A stretch of 41,635 nt of DNA from positions 1 to 41,635 of the forward strand of contig NZ_LDRK01000022.1 of assembly GCF_001477055.1 (NCBI RefSeq), written 5' to 3'. The notes beneath the pieces were generated by a model. That model was not told where the DNA came from and did not search any database. It saw nothing but the letters and a program-made list of their open reading frames with translations. The translations under genes were made by a program, and so were the position numbers. Positions 15,681 to 24,615 of the stretch are shown one piece after another. The number at the start of each line of letters is the position of its first letter. The stretch's first letter is position 1. This DNA is from Leucobacter chromiiresistens. GTDB lineage: Bacteria > Actinomycetota > Actinomycetes > Actinomycetales > Microbacteriaceae.

Positions 15681-16820
15681 GTGAACCCGTTCGCGGCGCT
15701 CCCGGGTCGCATCGCCGACCCCGAAGCGGGGGTCGCATGGCACTACGGCGAACCGCTGAGCGAGCAGCGCGCCCTCGAAACGGGTGCGGCGGTGGTCGAC
15801 CTCTCGCACCACGGCATCGTCGTGGTGTCGGGGCCGGATCGCCTGAGCTGGCTGCACTCGATGACGAGTCAGCACCTCCTCGCCCTGCGGCCCGGCGAGA
15901 GCACGGAGACCCTGCTGCTCGACGCCAACGGACGCATCGAGCACGCGGCCCGCGTCGTCGACGACGGCGAGCGCACCTGGCTGCTGGTGGACGCAGGATC
16001 GGCGGAACCGCTCGCGGCCTTCCTCACTCGGATGCGATTCGCGCTGCGGGTCGAGGTCGAGGATCGCAGCGGCACGCACGCGGCAGTGCTGGCGTTCGAC
16101 GGGCGGGTTGCTGACGCGGTGCGCGCGCTCGGGCCCGCGGTCGAGTGGCGCGACCCCTGGGCGGAGGTCGCCCGCGGCGGGGTGCAGTACGCACGCACCG
16201 AGACGGAGCATGCGGGGGCGCAGTGGTCGGCCGTCCAGTTCGTCTTCGCGCGCGAGCGCCTGGTCGACGTGGTCGGGCTCGTGCGCTCCGGGGCCGTGCG
16301 CGCTGCGGGGCTGCTCGCACTCGACGCCCTCGAGGTGCGCGCGTGGCGCCCGTCGCAGGCGGGCGATGTCGACGAGCGCTCCATTCCGCATGAGCTCGAC
16401 TGGATGCGCACCGCGGTGCACCTCACGAAGGGGTGCTACCGGGGGCAGGAGACCGTCGCGAAGGTGCACAACCTCGGCCACCCGCCGCGCCGGCTCGCGC
16501 TGCTGCACCTGGACGGCACTGGCGGGGAGCTGCCGGTGGCCGGCGCGCTCGTCTTCGCCGGTGCGGGATCGGCGACGGAGCCGGGCGCACGGCCCGTCGG
16601 GCGCATCACGCGCGCCGCCCTGCACCACGAGTGGGGCGGCATCGCGCTCGCGCTGCTCAAGCGCTCGGTGCCCGAGGACGCTCCGCTGGAGGTGCGCGGC
16701 GGCGCCGAGGGGAACGATCCGCAGGCGGATCCCGGCGAGCCGATCGCGGCCGTGCAGGAGGTAATCGTGCCCGCGAGTGCGGGTGCGGCGCGCGCCGTGC
16801 CGCGGTTGAAGCGGATCTGA
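15681..16820 (+). CDS. ygfZ: YgfZ/GcvT-like folate-binding protein
   Basis: 379 residues from GTG 15681. The fold is that of the aminomethyltransferase-like family, and the YgfZ signature K-G-C-Y-x-G-Q-E is present as KGCYRGQE at about residues 249-256. VVDLSHHGIVVVSGPDRLSW is the conserved N-terminal block. YgfZ uses tetrahydrofolate and supports iron-sulfur cluster enzymes such as MiaB. The frame is open further upstream to the 36-residue gene; GTG 15681 (VNPFAALPG) fits the usual start of relatives and has a GGCGAG upstream. Confidence 0.88.
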   Translation: MNPFAALPGRIADPEAGVAWHYGEPLSEQRALETGAAVVDLSHHGIVVVSGPDRLSWLHSMTSQHLLALRPGESTETLLLDANGRIEHAARVVDDGERTWLLVDAGSAEPLAAFLTRMRFALRVEVEDRSGTHAAVLAFDGRVADAVRALGPAVEWRDPWAEVARGGVQYARTETEHAGAQWSAVQFVFARERLVDVVGLVRSGAVRAAGLLALDALEVRAWRPSQAGDVDERSIPHELDWMRTAVHLTKGCYRGQETVAKVHNLGHPPRRLALLHLDGTGGELPVAGALVFAGAGSATEPGARPVGRITRAALHHEWGGIALALLKRSVPEDAPLEVRGGAEGNDPQADPGEPIAAVQEVIVPASAGAARAVPRLKRI

Positions 16821-16870
16821 CCGCCGCCCGGCGGCGCTCCTCGGCACGGCGAGCCATGCCCGTCTCCCCA

Positions 16871-16876
16871 TAGACT
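16871..16876 (+). promoter_or_regulatory. -10 element TAGACT of gpmA (leaderless)
   Basis: TAGACT ends seven bases before the ATG at 16884. No ribosome-binding site fits better than the GGGG between them. Confidence 0.6.
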
Positions 16877-16883
16877 GGGGCGC

Positions 16884-17630
16884 ATGACGAATACGTTGAT
16901 CCTGCTCCGTCACGGGCAGAGCGAGTGGAACCAGAAGAACCTGTTCACCGGTTGGGTCGATGTGCGCCTCACCGACCAGGGGCGTGCGGAGGCGGCGCGG
17001 GGCGGCGAACTGCTCGCCGAGGCGGGCCTGCTGCCCGACGTGCTGCACACCTCGCTGCTGAGCCGCGCGATCCAGACGGCGCACCTCGCGCTCGACAGCG
17101 CAGACCGTCTCTGGATTCCCGTGCGCCGTTCGTGGCGGCTCAACGAGCGCCACTACGGCGCACTGCAGGGTCTCGACAAGGCGGAGACGCTCGCGAAGTA
17201 CGGCGAGGAGCAGTTCATGGAGTGGCGCCGGTCGTTCGACACGCCGCCGCCCGCGCTCGACGACGCGAGCGAGTGGTCGCAGGCGAACGACCCCCGGTAC
17301 GCCGGCATCGACGGCGAGCGGCCGCGGACGGAGTGCCTCAAAGACGTGATCGCGCGCATGCTGCCCTATTGGGAGCAGAGCATTCTGCCCGACCTGAACG
17401 CCGGCAGCACAGTGCTCGTGACGGCGCACGGCAACTCCCTGCGTGCGCTCGTGAAGCACCTCGACGGGATCTCCGACACCGACATCGCGGGCGTGAACAT
17501 TCCGACGGGCATGCCGCTCGTCTACGACATCGCGGCCGACGGCACGCCCGCAGGGCCGGGCCGGTACCTCGACCCCGAGGCCGCCGCCGCGGGTGCCGCT
17601 GCCGTGGCCGCGCAGGGCAAGGGGGCCTGA
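16884..17630 (+). CDS. gpmA: 2,3-bisphosphoglycerate-dependent phosphoglycerate mutase
   Basis: 248 residues, the normal dPGM length. The catalytic RHGQSEWN (His about residue 10), [27 protein letters not shown] and [14 protein letters not shown] (second catalytic His) are all intact. It interconverts 3- and 2-phosphoglycerate in glycolysis. Monocistronic: its own leaderless -10, and a hairpin terminator 27 bases after the stop. Confidence 0.97.
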   Translation: MTNTLILLRHGQSEWNQKNLFTGWVDVRLTDQGRAEAARGGELLAEAGLLPDVLHTSLLSRAIQTAHLALDSADRLWIPVRRSWRLNERHYGALQGLDKAETLAKYGEEQFMEWRRSFDTPPPALDDASEWSQANDPRYAGIDGERPRTECLKDVIARMLPYWEQSILPDLNAGSTVLVTAHGNSLRALVKHLDGISDTDIAGVNIPTGMPLVYDIAADGTPAGPGRYLDPEAAAAGAAAVAAQGKGA

Positions 17631-17656
17631 GTCGACCGGCCCCGAGGCGACGAGTA

Positions 17657-17681
17657 AGGGCCCCTCCGGTGGAGGGGCCCT
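17657..17681. terminator. Perfect 11-bp hairpin terminator after gpmA
   Basis: AGGGCCCCTCC (17657-17667), a 3-base loop and the exact complement (17671-17681). It separates gpmA (plus) from the convergent DUF3073 gene (minus). Confidence 0.75.
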
Positions 17682-17719
17682 GACTCATTGCGACGAAGCG
17701 GCGAACGATGCGTGGAGCG

Positions 17720-17908
17720 TCAATCCTCGTCGTCGTCGTCAGCGTTGTACTTGCTGGCGTACTCCGCCCACGGGTCCTCTTCGCGCACGCGCGACGCCTC
17801 TGCTGCTGACAGTTCCTGTTGCAACGCAGAATAGTTCGTGTCGGGGCTGAAGTACTTCAGCTCCCTGGCGACCTTGGTGTGCTTTGCCTTCTGACGGCCG
17901 CGCCCCAT
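17720..17908 (-). CDS. DUF3073 family protein
   Basis: 62 residues. MGRGRQKAKHTKVARELKYF followed by SPDTNYSALQQELSA is the hallmark N-terminus of DUF3073, a small soluble family conserved in actinobacteria. The C-terminus is strongly acidic (NADDDDED). Function unknown. It has a good ribosome-binding site (AAGGGGG) and a leader of about 70 bases from a TAGAAT -10 at 17985-17990 (minus strand). Confidence 0.93.
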   Translation of the reverse strand: MGRGRQKAKHTKVARELKYFSPDTNYSALQQELSAAEASRVREEDPWAEYASKYNADDDDED

Positions 17909-17984
17909 GCGTGACCCCCTTACACAGTCGGGCCCCGCGAGTTCACCCCCGAGGCAGATACCAGTTCATAGACGTATGGTGCAG

Positions 17985-17990
17985 ATTCTA
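17985..17990 (-). promoter_or_regulatory. Extended -10 (TGcTAGAAT) of the DUF3073 gene
   Basis: TAGAAT on the minus strand preceded by TGC, an extended -10 pattern. The transcription start is expected near 17978. Confidence 0.55.
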
Positions 17991-18023
17991 GCATGATGAA
18001 CCCGCCCCACGGATGCAGCGCGT

Positions 18024-18029
18024 TAGCAT
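18024..18029 (+). promoter_or_regulatory. -10 element TAGCAT of the secreted-protein gene (leaderless)
   Basis: TAGCAT ends six bases before the ATG at 18036, which excludes the in-frame GTG at 18030 as the start. Confidence 0.5.
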
Positions 18030-18035
18030 GTGGGC

Positions 18036-18665
18036 ATGCCATCCATGCGCGCTCGTCCCACTCGAATCGTGCTCGTCGCGCTCCTCGCCGTCGCCGCCCT
18101 CGCGCTCATCGCGGCCGTCGCCGTCGCCGCCCCCATCCTGCTGCACCGCAGCGCCGGAGGGTCGGGCCAGGAGGTGCCGTCGGGCACGGTGTCGGAGACC
18201 ACCGCGCGCGGCGCCGACGGCCGCGTCAGAGTGCTGTCGGCGAGCGATGAGGATGGACCCGCCGACCTCGGATCGATCGAGGCGGGGCAGGAGCTCCGCA
18301 TCGACGGATCGGGGTTCGATGCCGGGATCGGCATATACGTCGCCGTCTGCGCCATTCCGGAAACGGCGGGCGAGAAGCCGGGGCCCTGCCTCGGCGGGAT
18401 TCCGGAGGGCGCCGAGTCGGGTGACGTCGACACCAGCCGGTTGACGAGCGCGTGGGTGACCGACGACTGGGCCTGGCGGAACTTCGCCACGCACCGGTAC
18501 GCGGACGCCGAATCGGGGAGCTTCTCCGTCGCGCTCACCATGCCCGACCCGAGCGGCGAGGGCCTCGACTGCCGCCAGACGCGGTGCGCGATCGCGACCC
18601 GCGCCGACCACACCGCGAGCGCCGATCGCGTGCAGGACCTGCTGCTCCCCGTCGTCTACCGCTGA
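18036..18665 (+). CDS. Secreted beta-domain protein (neocarzinostatin/HtaA-associated type)
   Basis: 209 residues. A single long hydrophobic segment (about 11-35) after basic residues acts as a signal peptide or anchor. The exported part contains GQELRIDGSGFDAGIGIYVA and ends with CRQTRCAIATRADHTASADR followed by VQDLLLPVVYR. A Cys-x5-C pair followed by TRADHT and a DR-x-QD tail recalls the beta-sandwich domains of the neocarzinostatin type that accompany HtaA haem-uptake proteins in actinobacteria. That family link is from memory and moderately sure. Four cysteines suggest two disulfides outside the cell. No haem transport genes are nearby. Confidence 0.7.
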   Translation: MPSMRARPTRIVLVALLAVAALALIAAVAVAAPILLHRSAGGSGQEVPSGTVSETTARGADGRVRVLSASDEDGPADLGSIEAGQELRIDGSGFDAGIGIYVAVCAIPETAGEKPGPCLGGIPEGAESGDVDTSRLTSAWVTDDWAWRNFATHRYADAESGSFSVALTMPDPSGEGLDCRQTRCAIATRADHTASADRVQDLLLPVVYR

Positions 18666-18717
18666 CGCGCTCCGCGCCGTCTCCCGCCGACGCGCGCCGC
18701 GCCGCCCCGTCCGCCGC

Positions 18718-20022
18718 TCAATGGGAGACGCCGGCGAGCGGCGCCACCACCCACGTGGCGACCGCGTAGATCGTCAGGCCGGCGAGCGAGCCCACGACCG
18801 TGCCGTTGATGCGGATGAACTGCAGATCCCTGCCGACCTGCAGCTCGATCTTCTCCGCGGCCTCGCGCGCATCCCACCGCTGCACGGTCTCCGAGATGAC
18901 GTTCGCGAGATCATGACGGTACGTGCGCACGAGACGCTCCACCACCTCCATCACCCAGACGTCGATCTTGTACTGGAGCGTCGCATCCTCCTGCAGTTTG
19001 CCGCCGAAATCCTCTGCGGCGCGCACCATGCGCACGCGCAGGTCGCTCGCCGGATCCTCGAGCATCTCGACGAGCGCCGCCCGGGCGGTGCGCCAGGTGC
19101 TCTGAGCGAGCGCTCGGATGCGCGGGCTGTCGAAGACGCCGTGCTTGAACGCCTCCAGCTGCCCCTGCAGCCGCTCCTGCGTCTGCAGGTCGCCCGCGAG
19201 ATCGGCGAGGAACTTGCTCACCGCGATGCGGAAGGGGTGGTCGCGCTCCGCGGCGACGCTCTGCACGAAGCGCACCGCCTCCGCGTGCAGCCGATGGTCG
19301 ACGAACCGGTCGACGATGCCCGGCATCCAGGACGGCAGGCGCGACGACACGACCCGGTCGAACGCGTCGGGGTGCTCGACCAGCCACCCCTCGAGGCGCT
19401 CCGCCGCGATGTCGAGCAGCGCCTCGTGGTGGCCGCCCGACACGAACGACTCTGCGGCTCGCCCGATCAGCGGGCTCCACTCGGGGTCGATCACGTGCCG
19501 CCGCACGAGCACCTCCACGAGCTCCTGCACGTCGTCGTCGTCGAGCACGGCCAGCGTGCCGAGGCCGGCCGAGGCCGCCATCGCGCTCACCCGCTCGGCG
19601 TTGCGGCGATCCGACAGCCACTCGCCGGCCCGCCGCGCGCCGCTGATCTCGGCGAGCTTGCCGTGGACCACCTCGTCGGCCAGGAAGTTCTCCTCGACGA
19701 ACGAGCCGAGCCCCTCGCCGATGTCGTCCTTCTTCTGCGAGATGAGATTGGTGTGCGGAATCTTGAGCCCGAGCGGGTGCCGGAAGAGCGCGGTGACCGC
19801 GAACCAGTCGGCCAGTGCGCCCACCATGCCGCCCTCGCTGGCCGCGCGCACGAACCCCCAGCCCGGGTAGCGCGCCTGCAGGATGAACGACACGACGAAC
19901 ACCACGGCCATCGCGATGAGGAGACCGACGGCGATCGCCTGCATGCGCCGGAGCTCGTCGAGGCGCTGGAAGTCTGCGGGGGAGACGGCACCGAGCGTTC
20001 GGCGGGTGCGGGGCTGCGGCAT
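18718..20022 (-). CDS. DUF445 family membrane protein
   Basis: 434 residues. There is an N-terminal membrane helix (about 29-50), then EGGMVGALADWFAVTALFRH and PHTNLISQKKDDIGEGLGSF, the defining blocks of DUF445 (YjiN-like). A long helical middle follows, and a C-terminal membrane helix preceded by DLQFIRINGTVVGSLAGL. Function unknown; the topology suggests a large loop held between two anchors. Start ATG 20022 has GATAAT six bases upstream on the minus strand, again a leaderless layout. Confidence 0.88.
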   Translation of the reverse strand: MPQPRTRRTLGAVSPADFQRLDELRRMQAIAVGLLIAMAVVFVVSFILQARYPGWGFVRAASEGGMVGALADWFAVTALFRHPLGLKIPHTNLISQKKDDIGEGLGSFVEENFLADEVVHGKLAEISGARRAGEWLSDRRNAERVSAMAASAGLGTLAVLDDDDVQELVEVLVRRHVIDPEWSPLIGRAAESFVSGGHHEALLDIAAERLEGWLVEHPDAFDRVVSSRLPSWMPGIVDRFVDHRLHAEAVRFVQSVAAERDHPFRIAVSKFLADLAGDLQTQERLQGQLEAFKHGVFDSPRIRALAQSTWRTARAALVEMLEDPASDLRVRMVRAAEDFGGKLQEDATLQYKIDVWVMEVVERLVRTYRHDLANVISETVQRWDAREAAEKIELQVGRDLQFIRINGTVVGSLAGLTIYAVATWVVAPLAGVSH

Positions 20023-20028
20023 TCCAGT

Positions 20029-20034
20029 ATTATC
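20029..20034 (-). promoter_or_regulatory. -10 element GATAAT of the DUF445 gene
   Basis: On the minus strand, six bases before the ATG at 20022. Confidence 0.5.
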
Positions 20035-20091
20035 CCCTCTGCACCGCAGCCGGGGCCAGCGAACGCCTGCATCGCCGAAGCGGCCGCATGG

Positions 20092-20097
20092 GATAAT
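20092..20097 (+). promoter_or_regulatory. -10 element GATAAT of the RND transporter gene
   Basis: Seven bases before the ATG at 20105. It lies back to back with an identical hexamer on the other strand in an 82-bp divergent spacer. Confidence 0.55.
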
Positions 20098-20104
20098 CGA
20101 GCCC

Positions 20105-23100
20105 ATGCACCTCCTCACGGCGCTGAGCCTCAAGAACCGCGCGCTGATCGCGCTCGTCACGATCGTCGCGGCAGTGTTCGGGGTGATCGGCGCGGGCTCG
20201 CTGAAACAGGAACTCATGCCGTCGGTGCAGTTCCCCACGATCGCGGTCGTGACGAGCTACCCCGGTGCCTCGCCCGAGGTCGTCAACAACGACGTCTCGA
20301 CGCCGATCGAGACCGCCCTGCGCGGAGTGCCGCAGCTCGAATCGTCGTCGGCGACCTCGAGCACCGGAACCTCGACGGTGCTCGCCGAGTTCACGTACGG
20401 CGTCGACCTCGCCGCGACGGAGCAGAAGGTCGAGCGGGCGATCAGCCGCATCTCGCAGACCCTGCCCGAATCGGCGGACACCCAGGTGCTCTCGGGAACG
20501 ATCGACGACTTCCCGGTGATCCAGATCGCGGTGACGCCCGCGGAGGGCGAGGACCTGCAGTCGACGGCCGACCTCGTGGAGCGCGTCGCCGTGCCCGAGC
20601 TCACCGACATCGACGGCGTGCGCGACGCCCAGCTGAGCGGAGCGCGGCCGGAGCGCATCACCATCCAGCCGAACCTCGACGCGCTCGCCGAGCGCGGACT
20701 CAGCCCGCAGACCATCACCGACACGCTGCAGCAGAGCGGGGTGCTGATCGCCGCGGGCTCGATCACCGAGGGGGATCGTACGCTCGCCGTGCAGGCGGGA
20801 ACGGAGCTGCAGTCGGCGGAGGAGATCGCGGCTCTGCCGATCGCGTTGAGCGCCGAGCAGCTCGCGCCCCCGCAGGAGCAGCCCGAGATCCCGGGCCAGT
20901 TCGAGATCGAGCCGCCGGAGCCCGCCGCCCCCGCGACCATCGGGGAGGTCGCCGAGGTGCGCCTCGAGCCCGGCCCCGAGCAGAGCATCTCGCGCGTCGA
21001 CGGAGCGCCCGCGCTCACCATCGGCGTCACGAAGACCTCCGCGGCGAACACCGTGGACGTGTCGCACGCGGTGCAGGAGCAGCTCGACGAGCTGCAGGAT
21101 CAGCTCGGCGGCGCGCAGCTGACCGTGATCTTCGATCAGGCGCCGTACGTGGAGCAGTCGATCGAGACGCTCACGACGGAGGGGCTGCTCGGCCTCGTCT
21201 TCGCGGTGCTCGTGATCCTCGTCTTCCTCATGTCGATCCGGGCCACGCTCGTGACCGCCATCTCGATCCCCACCTCGGTGCTGCTCACCTTCGTCGGGCT
21301 GAACTTCGCGGACTACACGCTCAACCTGCTGACGCTCGGCGCGCTCACGATCTCGATCGGCCGAGTGGTCGACGACTCGATCGTCGTCATCGAGAACATC
21401 AAGCGCCACCTCGCGGACGGCGGCGATCGCTCCGCCGTGATCATCCGAGCGGTGCGCGAGGTCGCCGGCGCGATCACCGCCTCGACGGTCACCACCGTCG
21501 CCGTGTTCCTGCCGATGGCATTCGTCGCAGGCATGGTCGGGGAGCTGTTCCGCCCCTTCGCCTTCACCGTGACGATCGCGCTCGTCGCCTCGCTGCTCGT
21601 CTCGCTCACCATCGTGCCCGTGCTCGCCTACTGGTTCCTGCGCACCGGCCCGTCGCGCCGTCGCCAAGGCTTCGTCACGGCCGGCAGCGGAACGGAGAGC
21701 GACGCCGCGGAGGCCTCGGCGCGCAGCTCGGCCGAGGAGATCGACGAGCACCCCACGGCACTTCAGCGCGGCTACCGGCCCATCATCGAGTGGACGCTGC
21801 GCCGGCCCGCGATCACGCTGCTCATCGCCGTGGTCGTGTTCGGCGGCACCGTCGCGGCGAGCCCGCTCATGAAGACGAGCTTCCTCGGATCCGACGAGCA
21901 GAACTCGGTCGGACTGGTGCAGACCCTCGCCCCCGGCACCAGCCTCGATGCGCAGCTCACGCAGGCGGAGAGCGTCGAGCAGGCGCTGAACGACGTGACG
22001 GCGATCGAGAGCGTGCAGGTGACGATCGGCAGCGCCGGCGGCGCGGCCGCGCTCTTCGGGGGCGGCGGCGACGGCACGGTGAACTACTCGATCACCACCG
22101 ACCCCGACGCCGATCAGGCGCAGGCGCAGGACGACATCCGCGCCGCGGTCGATCAGCTGGAGGGTGCCGGGGAGTTCTCCCTCGGGCAGTCCGGCGGCGG
22201 GGTGACCTCGTCGAGCGCGATCGAGGTCGACGTCACGGCTCCCGATCAGGAGACGCTCGCCCAGGCGAGCGACGCCGTCGTCGCCGCGCTGCGGGACGAG
22301 CCGAGTCTGCAGCAGGTCGAGAGCGATCTCGGGCAGTCGCGCGCGTTCCTGCGCATCGCCGTCGACCGTGCGCGCGCCGCCGAACTCGGCCTCAGCGAGG
22401 CCGGCGTCGCGGGGCAGGTCACCCAGCAGATGCAGCCCGCGCAGATCGGGCAGATCTCGATGGACGCCACGACCGTCTCCGTGTACCTCGCGAACGCGGC
22501 CGCCCCGACCGATCAGGCGGGCGTCGCGGCGCTGCCGATCCAGACCGCTACCGGCTCCCAGCCGCTGAGCAGTCTCGCCACGGTCGAGGTCGCCGACGGG
22601 CCGGTGACCGTGCGCACGGCCGACGGCGTGCGATCCGTGACCGTCTCGGCGCTGCCGAAGGGCGACGATCTGGGCACCGCGAGCACCGAGGTGACGGCCG
22701 CCCTCGAATCGCTCGAGCTGCCCGACGGGGCGAGCGCGAGCGTCGGAGGGGTGCTGTCGCAGCAGGCCGACGCCTTCCAGCAGCTCGGCATCGCACTGCT
22801 CGCCGCGATTCTGATCGTCTACGTGGTGATGGTCGCGACCTTCCGCAGCCTGCTGCAGCCGCTGCTGCTGCTCATCTCGGTGCCGTTCGCCGCCACCGGG
22901 GCGATCCTGCTGCTCATCGTCACCGGGATCCCGCTCGGCGTCGCCTCGCTCATCGGCGTGCTGATGCTCATCGGCATCGTCGTGACGAACGCCATCGTGC
23001 TCATCGACCTCGTGAATCAGTACCGGATGCGCGGGGATGCGCTGCGCGACGCCGTGCTGCACGGCTCCCTGCAGCGTCTCCGGCCGATCGTGATGACGGC

Positions 23101-24613
23101 GCTCGCCACCATCCTGGCGCTCACCCCGATGGCGCTCGGCATCACCGGCAAGGGCGGCTTCATCTCGCAGCCGCTCGCCGTCGTCGTGATCGGCGGACTG
23201 CTGTCGTCGACGGTGCTGACCCTCGTCGTGCTCCCCACCCTGTACTACCTGGTGGAGCGTCGCCGCGAGGGCGGGCCGAAGCGCGGAGGCCCGGTGCGCC
23301 GCCGGCGCAGCCCGGCTCCCGACGCGGGCCCCGCGCTCGCCGGTGCCGGTGCCGGTGCTGTCGCAGGTGCGGGTGCAGGTGCGGGCGCTGCGGCGGCCGT
23401 CGCATCGGGCGTCGGCGCCGGTTCCGGCTCCGTGCTCGGAGTGCGCCGCAGGCGCGGTGCCGCATCGGGCGGCGACTCCCGAGCTCGCGCGGAGAGTGCG
23501 GCGGCGGTCTCGGGAAGCGGCGCGCATGCCACCCATGCCGCCGACCCCGCAGTGCCCCCGACGCCCGCTGCACCTGTTCCCGCGGTGCCGGCGTCAGGTG
23601 AGCCGGCGGTGCCCGTGAGCGCCGTGGCGCTCCCGTCGCAGGAGGACCCGATCGCACACTCGGAGCCCCACGCCCCGCGCGGGATCACCGAGGCGGCGGA
23701 GGCGGCGGAGACGACCGAGGCGGCAGAGGCGGCAGTGACGACCGAGGCGCCCGAGAGCACCGAGGCGCCGATGCTGCGAGAGTCGACCCCCGCCCACGGC
23801 ATCCCCGAGCAGGCCGAGCGGCCGCGGGCTGGCCGATCTGCGGCGGCGGAATGGGATGCGGAGTCACCGGGCGACGCACCTTCCGCATCCGAGCCGAAGA
23901 AGACCGATCCGGCGGCGCCGGAGGCCCCGGTCACCATCGAGCCCGCCGCGGTGAACGAGCCCATGGGGCCGGCCACCGAGCAGATGTCGCTCGCTCTCGA
24001 CGAGCTGGGCTTCACCGGTGACGACAATCCGCTCGCCGATCTCGGATTCGACGAGCCAGCGGATCACGCGGCACCGGCGCACGGACCGAGCACCGAGCCC
24101 GCGTCGCAGGAGCGCCGCGGCGCCGATCACGCGGTGAGCCCGCTCTTCACCGACGGGCCGGTCGCCGCAGGCGACGCCTCGAACGACCCCGCCTCGGTCG
24201 ACCCTGCCTCGACCGGGCACGACGCGCCCGGGCCGGAGTCGGCCGCGCCCGGAGAGACCGAGCCGCTCCCCGCACCGGTCTCGGTATCCGCGCCGACCGC
24301 GTCGGCAGCGCCGGAGCCCGAACCGGCGCCGGAGTCCGCGGCCGACTCCGAACCGGATGCCGAGCCGCAACCCGGCCCGGCATCGGCACCGGCTCACGCG
24401 CCGACGCCCGATGCGGCGAGCGACCCCGAGGCCGAATCGGCGCGGGCCGAACCGGCACCTCCGATCACGGGGGAGCTCGACTGGGAGCAGCTCTTGTGGC
24501 AGGCCACCCAGGAGGTCGACGAGGCGGAGCGCTCCGCGAGCCCGAAGACCGACCCGGGCTCGGGCGACGCCCCGGATGAGACGCCGGGAACCCCTCCCGG
24601 GAACGCGCGCTGA
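20105..24613 (+). CDS. RND (HAE1/SwrC-like) efflux permease with a 445-residue low-complexity tail
   Basis: 1502 residues. Residues 1-1057 form a complete RND permease: a first membrane helix, two large extracellular loops, and helices 2-6 with GRVVDDSIVVIENIKRHL, whose paired Asp serve proton relay in AcrB-type pumps. Helices 8-12 include VLMLIGIVVTNAIVLIDLVN. It resembles the Gram-positive SwrC/YerP group, which works without an outer-membrane channel. Residues about 1058-1502 are an added cytoplasmic tail: a basic RRRR patch, Gly-Ala repeats, Glu-Ala-Thr repeats, Pro/Glu/Ala-rich disorder, and two more ordered islands, MSLALDELGFTGDDNPLADL and GELDWEQLLWQATQEVDEAE. It is followed after two bases by the helicase gene. 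Confidence 0.9.
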   Translation: MHLLTALSLKNRALIALVTIVAAVFGVIGAGSLKQELMPSVQFPTIAVVTSYPGASPEVVNNDVSTPIETALRGVPQLESSSATSSTGTSTVLAEFTYGVDLAATEQKVERAISRISQTLPESADTQVLSGTIDDFPVIQIAVTPAEGEDLQSTADLVERVAVPELTDIDGVRDAQLSGARPERITIQPNLDALAERGLSPQTITDTLQQSGVLIAAGSITEGDRTLAVQAGTELQSAEEIAALPIALSAEQLAPPQEQPEIPGQFEIEPPEPAAPATIGEVAEVRLEPGPEQSISRVDGAPALTIGVTKTSAANTVDVSHAVQEQLDELQDQLGGAQLTVIFDQAPYVEQSIETLTTEGLLGLVFAVLVILVFLMSIRATLVTAISIPTSVLLTFVGLNFADYTLNLLTLGALTISIGRVVDDSIVVIENIKRHLADGGDRSAVIIRAVREVAGAITASTVTTVAVFLPMAFVAGMVGELFRPFAFTVTIALVASLLVSLTIVPVLAYWFLRTGPSRRRQGFVTAGSGTESDAAEASARSSAEEIDEHPTALQRGYRPIIEWTLRRPAITLLIAVVVFGGTVAASPLMKTSFLGSDEQNSVGLVQTLAPGTSLDAQLTQAESVEQALNDVTAIESVQVTIGSAGGAAALFGGGGDGTVNYSITTDPDADQAQAQDDIRAAVDQLEGAGEFSLGQSGGGVTSSSAIEVDVTAPDQETLAQASDAVVAALRDEPSLQQVESDLGQSRAFLRIAVDRARAAELGLSEAGVAGQVTQQMQPAQIGQISMDATTVSVYLANAAAPTDQAGVAALPIQTATGSQPLSSLATVEVADGPVTVRTADGVRSVTVSALPKGDDLGTASTEVTAALESLELPDGASASVGGVLSQQADAFQQLGIALLAAILIVYVVMVATFRSLLQPLLLLISVPFAATGAILLLIVTGIPLGVASLIGVLMLIGIVVTNAIVLIDLVNQYRMRGDALRDAVLHGSLQRLRPIVMTALATILALTPMALGITGKGGFISQPLAVVVIGGLLSSTVLTLVVLPTLYYLVERRREGGPKRGGPVRRRRSPAPDAGPALAGAGAGAVAGAGAGAGAAAAVASGVGAGSGSVLGVRRRRGAASGGDSRARAESAAAVSGSGAHATHAADPAVPPTPAAPVPAVPASGEPAVPVSAVALPSQEDPIAHSEPHAPRGITEAAEAAETTEAAEAAVTTEAPESTEAPMLRESTPAHGIPEQAERPRAGRSAAAEWDAESPGDAPSASEPKKTDPAAPEAPVTIEPAAVNEPMGPATEQMSLALDELGFTGDDNPLADLGFDEPADHAAPAHGPSTEPASQERRGADHAVSPLFTDGPVAAGDASNDPASVDPASTGHDAPGPESAAPGETEPLPAPVSVSAPTASAAPEPEPAPESAADSEPDAEPQPGPASAPAHAPTPDAASDPEAESARAEPAPPITGELDWEQLLWQATQEVDEAERSASPKTDPGSGDAPDETPGTPPGNAR

Positions 24614-24615
24614 TC

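Noticed and set aside
20030-23536. 1168-codon open frame on the minus strand across the RND gene
   Set aside because: Antisense shadow rich in Arg, Asp, His and Glu; no domain, and the opposite strand encodes a clear RND permease.
18721-23601. 1626-codon open frame on the plus strand spanning the DUF445 and RND genes
   Set aside because: Arg/Ala/Gly/Asp-rich shadow of the two real genes in the wrong frame; long stop-free frames are expected at this G+C.
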